From: Glycomyces algeriensis
GTDB taxonomy: Bacteria; Actinomycetota; Actinomycetes; Mycobacteriales; Micromonosporaceae
Length of the DNA stretch: 64,000 nt
Direction: 5' to 3'
Assembly (NCBI RefSeq): GCF_027622855.1
Contig: NZ_JAPZVR010000002.1
Span: 514,681 to 578,680, forward strand
In this document: positions 7,267 through 14,551 of the stretch, piece by piece
How positions within the stretch are numbered: the first letter of the stretch is position 1
How the letters are laid out: every line of letters starts with the position of its first letter
Made by a program: the position numbers and the translations under genes
The notes under the pieces: model-generated
Seen by the model: only the letters and a program-made list of their open reading frames with translations
The model's database searches: none
Told to the model about the DNA's origin: nothing

Positions 7267-10202
7267 TAAACGCGCGGCTTCTCGCGCATCTCGAAGGCCT
7301 CGACGATGTCGCCCTCTTCGATGTTGTTGTAGTTCTTCAAGGTGAAACCGCACTCGAAGCCCTCGCGGACCTCGGTCGCGTCGTCCTTGAACCGGCGCAG
7401 CGAGGAGATGGTCGTCTCGATGACGACGTTGCCGTCGCGCATGAGGCGCACCTTCGCGTTGCGCTTGATCGAACCGCTCGTGACCAGCGCACCGGCGATG
7501 TTGCCGAGCTTCGAGGAGCGGAACACCTCGCGGATCTCGGCGGTGCCGAGAGCCACTTCCTCGTACTCGGGCTTCAGCATGCCCTTGAGCGCGGTCTCGA
7601 TCTCTTCGATCGCCTGGTAGATGACCGTGTAGTACCGGACGTCCACGCCTTCGCGCTCGGCCATGTCGCGGACGCGACCCTCGGCCCGAACGTTGAAGGC
7701 GATGATCGTCGCCGACTCGCCGTCGCCCGCCGCGGCGAGGTTGACGTCGCTCTCGGTGATCGGACCGACGCCGCGGTGGATGACCTGCAGGTGCACTTCC
7801 TCGGGGATCTCCAGCGCGACCAGGGCCTCTTCGAGGGCCTCGACCGAACCGGCGCCATCGCCCTTGATGATGAGGGAGAGCGTGGTGCGCTCGCCTTCGG
7901 CGATCTTGTCCATGAGGTTCTCGAGCGTGGTGCGCGAGACGCGGGACGCCTGCTGAGCGGCGCGGCGGCGAGCCTGGCGCTGCTCGGCGATCTGCCGGAC
8001 CATGCGGTCGTCGTCGGCGGCGAGGAACACGTCCCCCGCCATCGGGACGGACGCGAGGCCCTGCACCTGCACCGGGAACGACGGGGTCGCCTCGGTGACG
8101 CGGTTGCCGTCGGCGTCGTGCATCGCACGGACGCGGCCGTGGGCCCCGCCGGCGACGATCGAGTCGCCGACCCGCAGCGTGCCCTTCTGGACCAGGACGC
8201 TCGCGACCGGGCCGCGGCCCTTGTCGAGGTGCGCCTCGATCGCGATGCCCTGCGCGTTGCCCTCTTCCGACGCTTCCAGTTCAAGGGAGGCGTCGGCGGT
8301 GAGGAGCACCGCTTCGAGCAGTTCGGCGATGCCGATGCGCGGCTTGGCGGCCACGTCGACGAACATGGTCTGCCCGCCGTACTCCTCGGCGACCAGGCCG
8401 TACTCGGTCAGCTGCTGGCGGACCTTGCCCGGGTTCGCGTCGGGGAGGTCGGTCTTGTTGACCGCCACCACGACGGGAGCACCGGCGGCGCTCGCGTGGT
8501 TCAGGGCCTCGACCGTCTGCGGCATGACGCCGTCGTCGGCCGCGACCACGAGCACCACGATGTCCGTGACGTTCGCACCGCGAGCACGCATGGCGGTGAA
8601 CGCCTCGTGGCCCGGGGTGTCGATGAAGGTGATCGCGCGGTCTTCGCCCTCGTGCTCGACGTGCACCTGGTACGCGCCGATGTGCTGGGTGATGCCGCCC
8701 GCTTCGCCGGCGACGACGTTGGACGAGCGGATCGCGTCCAGCAGCTTCGTCTTACCGTGGTCGACGTGGCCCATGACCGTGACGACCGGGGGACGCGCGA
8801 CGAACGTGTCCTTGTCCTCGGCGTCGAGGTCGATGCCGAACTGCGAGAGCAGCTCGCGGTCCTCTTCCTCCGGGGACACGATCTTGATGTCCCAGTCGAG
8901 GTGGGCGCCGAGCAGCGTGAAGGTGTCCTCCGACACCGACTGCGTGGCGGTCACCATCTCGCCCAGGCCGAACAGCTCCTGGACGAGCGTGCCCGGCAGG
9001 GTGCCGATCTTGTCGGCGAAGTCGGAGAGCGACGCGCCGCGGGCCAGGCGAATGGTCTCGCCGTTGCCGCGCGGAGCGCCCGACTGCATCCTCGGCGCTG
9101 CGAGGTTGTCGAACTCCTGGCGCCGCTGACGACGCGACTTGCGGGACTTGCCTCGGGGGCCGCCGCGACCGAACGCACCGGCCGCACCGCCGCCGCGGGC
9201 CTTGCCGCCGCCGCCTGCGCGACCGCCGCCACCGCGGTACGGGGTCGGCGTGCCGGTCGAAGGACCGGAACCGCCCGCACCGCCGGCACCGCCACCAGTG
9301 CCGCCGCCGGCGCCACCGAAGGTGCCGCGGTAGTTGCCGCCGCCGCCACCGGGACGACCGCCGCCGCCACCAGGGCGGCCTGCGCCGCCACCGGGGCCGC
9401 CGCGACCGCCGCCGCGGGCCCCGCGGGGACCGCCGCCGTCACGACCGCCGCCGGCCGGACGACCGGGCATCATGCCCGGGTTCGGCCGCGGAGGCATCAT
9501 GCGCGGGCTCGGACGGGGACCGCCCGGGCGCTCCGCGCCGCCGTCGGCGGCAGCGGGACGCGGCTTGGCGCTCGCACCGCCGACACCGAACGGGTTCTTG
9601 GGGCCGGGCTTCGGCGCGCCCGGACGGGCGGCCGGAGCGGGCTTGGGGCCGGGCTTCGGAGCGGCAGCGGCGCGCTTGGCGGCCTCGGCCTGCTCCTGCT
9701 GGCGCTTGACCAGTTCCTCGGCGCGCTTCTGCTCCGCGGCCACCTCGATGTCGCGGGCGCTCGTGGGCTTGGCTTCGGCCGGGGCCGGCGCGGGGGCCGG
9801 CTTCGGGCCGGGCTTCGGACCGGCGGCCGCACCCGGCTTCGGGGCGGCCTTCTTCTCGGCCTTCTTGGCTTCGGCCTCGGCCTTCGCCTCGGACTTGGCG
9901 TCCTTGGCTTCGACCTTGGCCTGCATGATCTTGGACGGGCTCGGTGCCGCCGGGCGCGGGCCCTTGGGGGCCGCGGCCGCCTTGGCGGGCTCAGGCGTCG
10001 GGGACTCGGTCTTCCCGGCCGACGCGGCCGGGGCGCCCTGTGCGGCGTCGTATTCCTGCCGCAGTCGACGCGCCACAGGCGCTTCGACCGTGCTCGACGC
10101 TGACTTCACGAACTCGCCCATGTCACCGAGGCGGGAGAGCAATTCCTTGCTCGTCGTGCCCAGTTCCTTGGCAAGTTCATGTACGCGGGGCTTTGCTGCC
10201 AC
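7266..10202 (-). CDS. infB: Translation initiation factor IF-2
   Basis: IF-2 is the GTPase that brings initiator tRNA to the 30S subunit and promotes subunit joining. The product is about 978 residues. It has an N-terminal IF2-N helical domain ([19 protein letters not shown]), a long low-complexity linker rich in Ala/Pro/Lys then Gly/Arg/Pro (about residues 60-370), a G domain (GHVDHGKT near residue 476, DTPGHE, NKTD), and domains II-IV. GTG at 10202 is chosen because GAGGAG precedes it at the right distance; a TTG twelve bases upstream would bury that site. It sits in the rimP-nusA-ylxR-infB operon, and its stop overlaps the start of the methyltransferase gene. Confidence 0.97.
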   Translation of the reverse strand: MAAKPRVHELAKELGTTSKELLSRLGDMGEFVKSASSTVEAPVARRLRQEYDAAQGAPAASAGKTESPTPEPAKAAAAPKGPRPAAPSPSKIMQAKVEAKDAKSEAKAEAEAKKAEKKAAPKPGAAAGPKPGPKPAPAPAPAEAKPTSARDIEVAAEQKRAEELVKRQQEQAEAAKRAAAAPKPGPKPAPAARPGAPKPGPKNPFGVGGASAKPRPAAADGGAERPGGPRPSPRMMPPRPNPGMMPGRPAGGGRDGGGPRGARGGGRGGPGGGAGRPGGGGGRPGGGGGNYRGTFGGAGGGTGGGAGGAGGSGPSTGTPTPYRGGGGRAGGGGKARGGGAAGAFGRGGPRGKSRKSRRQRRQEFDNLAAPRMQSGAPRGNGETIRLARGASLSDFADKIGTLPGTLVQELFGLGEMVTATQSVSEDTFTLLGAHLDWDIKIVSPEEEDRELLSQFGIDLDAEDKDTFVARPPVVTVMGHVDHGKTKLLDAIRSSNVVAGEAGGITQHIGAYQVHVEHEGEDRAITFIDTPGHEAFTAMRARGANVTDIVVLVVAADDGVMPQTVEALNHASAAGAPVVVAVNKTDLPDANPGKVRQQLTEYGLVAEEYGGQTMFVDVAAKPRIGIAELLEAVLLTADASLELEASEEGNAQGIAIEAHLDKGRGPVASVLVQKGTLRVGDSIVAGGAHGRVRAMHDADGNRVTEATPSFPVQVQGLASVPMAGDVFLAADDDRMVRQIAEQRQARRRAAQQASRVSRTTLENLMDKIAEGERTTLSLIIKGDGAGSVEALEEALVALEIPEEVHLQVIHRGVGPITESDVNLAAAGDGESATIIAFNVRAEGRVRDMAEREGVDVRYYTVIYQAIEEIETALKGMLKPEYEEVALGTAEIREVFRSSKLGNIAGALVTSGSIKRNAKVRLMRDGNVVIETTISSLRRFKDDATEVREGFECGFTLKNYNNIEEGDIVEAFEMREKPRV

Positions 10203-10282
10203 TGCACTCCTCAATTCGAGGTCGTACGGGCAGCGCCCGCCGACCTTATCTACCGACTAGCAACGTGTTCATTCGAAGAACT

Positions 10283-10657
10283 TCATCGCGTGGTCTTCAT
10301 TCGGTCCATACCTGCTTCGTGTGCGGGAGTCGGCCTCTCGGCCGACTCCGACTCGACATGGGCTCGCACCGCTCCAACGTCTGCCGCTCCCTCGATTCTG
10401 AGGGCTCGGGCGAACGCACGCTTACGAACTGCCTGTTCAAGGCAGTTCAGGTCGTGGTGCACATGTGCTCCGCGGCCGCTGAGGCGGCGCTGCGGGTCCG
10501 GAACCAAGCGATTCAGGGAACCCTCAGAGCGTTGAACGACGACGCGCAGCAGCTCACCGGCCGATGCGCGTCTGCGGCACCCCACACAAGTGCGGACTAC
10601 CGCTGCGTCACGTTGCGATCCGCTGATCAGTCTACCTCCCGGACCGCCGACCGCCAC
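10283..10657 (-). CDS. ylxR: YlxR family RNA-binding protein (RnpM-like)
   Basis: A small basic protein with the family signature [11 protein letters not shown], then the conserved [23 protein letters not shown] region. YlxR homologues bind RNA, and the Bacillus protein modulates RNase P. The only conventional start is GTG at 10657, which overlaps nusA by 26 bases and has no ribosome binding site. A strong GGGAGG is instead placed four bases before a CTG codon in frame (10630-10628), so translation may begin at CTG. The C-terminal tail after AFARAL is longer than usual. Located between nusA and infB, the standard place. Confidence 0.88.
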   Translation of the reverse strand: MAVGGPGGRLISGSQRDAAVVRTCVGCRRRASAGELLRVVVQRSEGSLNRLVPDPQRRLSGRGAHVHHDLNCLEQAVRKRAFARALRIEGAADVGAVRAHVESESAERPTPAHEAGMDRMKTTR

Positions 10658-11666
10658 CGGCCGGGCCGGTCTCCTCCTTCGCGCCGCCGGAGACGTGCGC
10701 GTCGGACTTGATGTCGATCCGCCATCCCGTGAGGCGCGCGGCGAGCCGGGCGTTCTGGCCTTCGCGGCCGATCGCGAGCGAAAGCTGATAGTCCGGGACG
10801 ATCACCTCAGTGGACCGCGTGGACTCGTCCACCACCCGTACCGACAGGGTCTTAGCCGGCGACAGGGCGTTCGCGACGAACCGTGCGGGGTCCGCGTCCC
10901 AGTCGACGATGTCGATCTTCTCGCCGCCGAGTTCGCTCATGACGGCGCGCACGCGCGAGCCCATCGGGCCGATGCACGCGCCCTTCGCGTTGACGTCCTT
11001 CGTTGTGGCGCGCACCGCGATCTTGGAACGGTGACCGGCCTCACGTGCGATGGCCGGAATCTCCACCGCGCCCTCGTCGATCTCGGGCACCTCGAACGCG
11101 AACAGCTTCTTCACCAGGGCGGGGTGGGTGCGCGAGAGCGTGATCTGGGGGCCGCGGGCGGTGCGGTTCACCTGGATGACGATCGCGCGGATGCGCTTGC
11201 CGTGCTCGTAGTTCTCACCGGGGACCTGCTCGTTGAGAGGCAGGGTGGCCTCGATCTTGCCGAGGTCGACAGTGACGATCCCGCGCTCGTTGCGCTCGCC
11301 GTGGGCCTGGACGACACCGGTGACGATGTCGCCCTCCTTGCCGGAGTACTCGCCGTAGTTGACCTCGTCGGCGGCTTCGCGCAGCCGCTGCAGGATGACC
11401 TGCTTCGCGGTCTGCGCGGCGATGCGGCCGAAGCCCTCGGGGGTGTCGTCGCGTTCCGAGACGATCTCGTCCTCTTCGTTCACCACCGGGATCAGGACAT
11501 TGGCGATACCGTTGTCACGGTTCACCACTACTCGCGCGCGCTCATCGGCCCCGGGGGTGTGCTTGTAGGCGGTCAGCAGCGCCGTTTCGATAGCGCCGAG
11601 GATGGTCTCGAAAGGGATGTCGCGCTCGCGTTCCAGCGACCGCAGCGCGGCCAGGTCGATATGCAC
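10632..11666 (-). CDS. nusA: Transcription termination/antitermination factor NusA
   Basis: NusA binds RNA polymerase and nascent RNA, controlling pausing, termination and antitermination. The 344-residue protein has the N-terminal polymerase-binding domain ([15 protein letters not shown]), an S1 domain ([15 protein letters not shown]) and two KH domains ([39 protein letters not shown]). As in other actinobacteria it lacks the C-terminal acidic repeats of the E. coli protein. The start is GTG with AAGGAGAAC directly upstream. It follows rimP and overlaps ylxR in the same operon. Confidence 0.97.
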   Translation of the reverse strand: MHIDLAALRSLERERDIPFETILGAIETALLTAYKHTPGADERARVVVNRDNGIANVLIPVVNEEDEIVSERDDTPEGFGRIAAQTAKQVILQRLREAADEVNYGEYSGKEGDIVTGVVQAHGERNERGIVTVDLGKIEATLPLNEQVPGENYEHGKRIRAIVIQVNRTARGPQITLSRTHPALVKKLFAFEVPEIDEGAVEIPAIAREAGHRSKIAVRATTKDVNAKGACIGPMGSRVRAVMSELGGEKIDIVDWDADPARFVANALSPAKTLSVRVVDESTRSTEVIVPDYQLSLAIGREGQNARLAARLTGWRIDIKSDAHVSGGAKEETGPAGGGRRSGR

Positions 11667-11740
11667 CCGTTCTCCTTAAGTCTTGAGTTGTCCTCACCGC
11701 GGCCGTTCAAGGCGTGCGAGCCGCGTCTTCGAGCAGACGC

Positions 11741-12202
11741 TCATCTCAGCTCGATCTGCACCTTGCCGGGCCCCAGCTCGGCATAGGTAGCCGAGCGGCG
11801 CGCGCCGTCGGCTTCTAGTTCAATCCCCCGCTCGCTGGCGGCCGTGACGCGCCCAGTGAAGGGCTCCTCCCCGATGTGCACGGCTACCAAGCGCCCAATA
11901 TTACGCCGCCAGTGCCGAGGCTCGGTCAGCGGACGGTCCACGCCTGGCGAGGACACTTCCAGGGTATAGGCGGTCTCGGCGAAGAGGCCGCCCGTGGAGT
12001 CCGCCTCGTCCAGCGCCTTCGAGCAGGCTTTCGAGACGACCGCCACATCGTCCAGGCTGATCCCCCCGTCCTTGTCGACGAGTACCCGGACGAGCAGCCG
12101 CCGCCCGGCCTTGGTGACCTGCAGCCCTTCAAGATCGAATCCGATCTTGGCGACGGCCGGAGCCAGGATCGCCTCCACCTCGGCTTGCCGCTCAGCACCC
12201 AT
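11741..12202 (-). CDS. rimP: Ribosome maturation factor RimP
   Basis: RimP assists 30S subunit assembly. The 153-residue product begins MGAERQAEVEAILAPAV and carries the family features LLVRVLVDKDGGISLDDVA and YTLEVSSPGVDRPLTEPRHW. ATG at 12202 is supported by GGGAGG nine bases upstream; upstream in-frame codons look non-coding. It is the first gene of the rimP-nusA-ylxR-infB operon and is divergent from the lipoprotein/ferritin-like pair, with 82 bp between the starts. Confidence 0.95.
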   Translation of the reverse strand: MGAERQAEVEAILAPAVAKIGFDLEGLQVTKAGRRLLVRVLVDKDGGISLDDVAVVSKACSKALDEADSTGGLFAETAYTLEVSSPGVDRPLTEPRHWRRNIGRLVAVHIGEEPFTGRVTAASERGIELEADGARRSATYAELGPGKVQIELR

Positions 12203-12284
12203 GCGCAATTCCCTCCCGTTGGCTGTTCGGCCGAGATTAACCGCCCGGGGACAGAATGGAAAGGCAGCCTGGGAAACTGGGGGG

Positions 12285-12680
12285 GTGTTCACGACCCGAC
12301 GCGGACTCCTGGTCGGGGCGGCCGTTCTCACGGCCGCCGGATGCACCCGGGAGACGGCGCACATCATCACGTCAGACGCGGACCTCACCGCCGCGCTCCA
12401 CGCCGCGCGCACGCTGGCCGCGGCCTCCGACGCCCTGGGCTTCGGCGACTTCGCCGCGGACCACCTGACCCACGCCGCCACATTGGAGCGACTGCTGCGG
12501 CCCAATGTGGTCGCCGACCAAACCGGCGAGCTCCCGGCGGACGCCGCCGCGCTCGCAGCGGCCGAGGCCGCCGCCAGTGCGGAGGCCGGGGACGCCTGCC
12601 TCACGACCGAATCGGACTACGCCGTGCTCCTCAGCGAGATCGCGGCCTGCCGCGCCGCCCACGCGGCGGTGCTCGCATGA
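12285..12680 (+). CDS. Predicted lipoprotein next to a ferritin-like protein
   Basis: A 131-residue protein with an N-terminal signal (TTRRGLLVGAAVLTAAGC) that combines twin arginines and a lipobox ending AAGC. It is probably exported and lipid-anchored, possibly by Tat. The mature part is Ala-rich and helical, with His residues in FAADHLTHAATLERLL. No family is recognised. The gene overlaps the next one by four bases (ATGA), and that partner is a DUF4439 ferritin-like protein, so a joint role at the membrane is likely. The GTG start is chosen because it begins directly before the signal peptide. Confidence 0.75.
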   Translation: MFTTRRGLLVGAAVLTAAGCTRETAHIITSDADLTAALHAARTLAAASDALGFGDFAADHLTHAATLERLLRPNVVADQTGELPADAAALAAAEAAASAEAGDACLTTESDYAVLLSEIAACRAAHAAVLA

Positions 12681-13090
12681 CCGTCGTCGACACCGGCCTC
12701 GCCGCCGAGTACGCCGCCATCTACGCCTACAGCGCCGCCGCGGTGCATCTTGACGGCGACCCGCGCTGGATCGCCGAAGAGCTCGAGTCCGAGCACCGCT
12801 CGCGGCGCGACGCGCTCCTGGACTACTACGACGAGCACGGACTCGAAGCCGCTCCTTCCTTGGCGGGCTACGACATCGAGCCGATCGCCGACGCCGCCGC
12901 CGCGCAGGAGCTGCTGCTCGGCATCGAGCAGCACGTGACCGCGACCTGGCGCGCGGGCGTCGTCACCACCGAGCCGCACGAGCGCGAGCTCTGCCTGCGG
13001 ATGTACGGCGACTCCGCGGTCGCCCTGGCCCGCTGGCGCATCGCCGTCGGCCAGTCCGCCGCCGACCCCTGGCCGGGCCGCCCCGCGTAG
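12677..13090 (+). CDS. Ferritin-like protein, DUF4439
   Basis: A 137-residue all-helical protein. GLAAEYAAIYAYSAAAVHL in the first helix and ESEHRSRRDALLDYY in the second supply the Glu and His residues typical of ferritin-like four-helix bundles, and the pattern repeats near EQHVTATWRAG. It matches the actinobacterial DUF4439 family, whose function is unestablished (metal binding or oxidation is inferred). Its ATG overlaps the stop of the lipoprotein gene. A stable complex of the two is a reasonable inference. Confidence 0.85.
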   Translation: MTVVDTGLAAEYAAIYAYSAAAVHLDGDPRWIAEELESEHRSRRDALLDYYDEHGLEAAPSLAGYDIEPIADAAAAQELLLGIEQHVTATWRAGVVTTEPHERELCLRMYGDSAVALARWRIAVGQSAADPWPGRPA

Positions 13091-13125
13091 CCCGGGTCCG
13101 TTCCACAGCGTTCAACGAGAATTCC

Positions 13126-13172
13126 ATACCCCGTATCCCCGAGCTGCATACCAGTTATGCCATACTCGGTAT
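13126..13172. promoter_or_regulatory. Three ATAC-N3-GTAT-type sites, candidate PadR operator
   Basis: Upstream of the PadR gene are ATACCCCGTAT (13126-13136), ATACCAGTTAT (13148-13158, one arm imperfect) and ATACTCGGTAT (13162-13172). All are 11-bp imperfect dyads of the form ATAC-N3-GTAT. Their spacing is 22 and 14 bp, about two helical turns for the outer pair. PadR regulators commonly bind such sites in their own promoters, so this is the likely autoregulatory operator for the padR-ABC operon. Confidence 0.65.
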
Positions 13173-13213
13173 CTCTCCGTCTGGAGAGGCGAAGTAGCGA
13201 TACGAGGTTGCTC

Positions 13214-13807
13214 ATGAGTGTCAAGCACAGCCTCCTCGCGCTGCTCGAACGGGGACCCGCCTACGGCTACCAATTGCGGGCCGCGTTCGAGAGCGCCACG
13301 GGGAACACCTGGCCGCTCAACATCGGACAGGTCTACACCACCCTCAACCGGCTCGAACGCGACGAGCTCGTCGAAGCCCTGCCGGAGAACGACTCCGGCC
13401 AGCGCCCGTACCGGATCACCGAGACGGGCCGCCGCCACCTGGCGGGCTGGTTCGCCTCGCCGGTGCAGGCCGCGGACCGGCCCCGCGACGAGCTCACGAT
13501 CAAGCTGGCCCTGGCGGTGACCACGCCCGGCGTGGACGTCGCCGACGTCATCCAGCGGCAGCGGGGGGCGACCCTGCGCCTGCTGCAGGAGTACACGCGG
13601 CTCAAGGCGGCGGAGGAGCACGCGGAACTGGCCTGGCGCCTGGTGCTGGAGTCCATGATCTTCCGCGCCGAGGCCGAGATCCGGTGGCTCGACCACACGG
13701 AGGCCGTCGTGGCCCGCGCCGAACTGCCCGCACCGTTCCCTTTCGCGGTCGACGAGCCGGACTCGGCCGACGCGACGCCTGAACGCAACCGAACCCGAAC
13801 CCACTAA
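13214..13807 (+). CDS. PadR family transcriptional regulator
   Basis: A 197-residue regulator with an N-terminal winged helix (MSVKHSLLALLERGPAYGY, then NIGQVYTTLNRLERDELVE and YRITETGRRHL), the PadR signature, and a C-terminal helical dimerisation domain. ATG at 13214 is preferred because the conserved domain begins there; the longer upstream frame would translate the operator. It is the first gene of an operon with an ABC ATPase and a FtsX-type permease, the usual arrangement where PadR represses an exporter until a ligand, often an antibiotic or cell-wall compound, binds. Confidence 0.93.
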   Translation: MSVKHSLLALLERGPAYGYQLRAAFESATGNTWPLNIGQVYTTLNRLERDELVEALPENDSGQRPYRITETGRRHLAGWFASPVQAADRPRDELTIKLALAVTTPGVDVADVIQRQRGATLRLLQEYTRLKAAEEHAELAWRLVLESMIFRAEAEIRWLDHTEAVVARAELPAPFPFAVDEPDSADATPERNRTRTH

Positions 13808-13827
13808 GAGAGAACGCGGTACCCCCC

Positions 13828-14550
13828 ATGACCGTTCTGCACCTGAAAGGCGTGAGCCGCACCCACGGCACCGGCGAGAACCTCGTCCACGCCCTCGTCG
13901 ACGCCGAGCTCACGATCGAGGCCGGCGAGCTCGTCGCCATCATGGGCCCGTCCGGGTCCGGCAAGTCCACACTGCTCAACCTCGCCGGGGGGCTCGACGC
14001 CCCCACCTCGGGCGAGGTCCTCGTCGAGGGCACCGTCCTCGCCTCGCTGAACAAGAAGCGGCTCGCGGGGCTGCGGCGGCGCAGCATCGGGTACGTGTTC
14101 CAGGACTACAACCTGGTGCCGAGCCTGACGGCGGCCGAGAACGCGGCCCTGCCGCTGGAGCTGGACGGGCTCGCCGCGGGCAAGGCCCGCAAGATGGCGC
14201 TCGCGGCGCTGGAGGAGGTCGGGCTGGACGTGAAGCAGGCCGACCGGTTCCCCGACGAGATCTCGGGCGGGCAGGCGCAGCGCGTCGCCATCGCGCGGGC
14301 CCTCATCGGCGAGCGGCGGCTCGTGCTCGCCGACGAGCCGACCGGTGCGCTCGACTCGCACACCGGTGAAGAGGTGCTGAAGCTGCTGCGCCGCCGCGTG
14401 GACGCGGGCGCGGCAGGCCTCCTGGTCACCCACGACGCCCGGCACGCGGGCTGGGCCGACCGGGTGGTGTTCCTGCGGGACGGGCGGATCGTGGACTCCT
14501 CCGCGCCGCTCGCGGGTGCGGACAGCCTGCTCGAAGGCGCGGGTTCGTAG
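13828..14550 (+). CDS. ABC transporter ATP-binding protein, LolD/MacB type
   Basis: A 240-residue ATPase with Walker A (GPSGSGKST), Q-loop (YVFQDYNLVPSLTA), signature ISGGQAQRVAIARAL, Walker B (LVLADEPTGALD) and H-loop (LLVTHDARH). It is the 3-component-exporter/MacB subfamily. It lies 20 bp after padR and one base before the permease gene, with which it forms the transporter. The signature has Ile-Ser-Gly-Gly instead of the usual Leu, a tolerated variant. Confidence 0.94.
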   Translation: MTVLHLKGVSRTHGTGENLVHALVDAELTIEAGELVAIMGPSGSGKSTLLNLAGGLDAPTSGEVLVEGTVLASLNKKRLAGLRRRSIGYVFQDYNLVPSLTAAENAALPLELDGLAAGKARKMALAALEEVGLDVKQADRFPDEISGGQAQRVAIARALIGERRLVLADEPTGALDSHTGEEVLKLLRRRVDAGAAGLLVTHDARHAGWADRVVFLRDGRIVDSSAPLAGADSLLEGAGS

Positions 14551-14551
14551 C

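Noticed and set aside
7776-10103. A 775-codon plus-strand open frame
   Set aside because: It is the exact antisense of infB; the long open run is a by-product of Gly/Ala/Pro-rich, GC-rich codons. No conserved motif or ribosome binding site.
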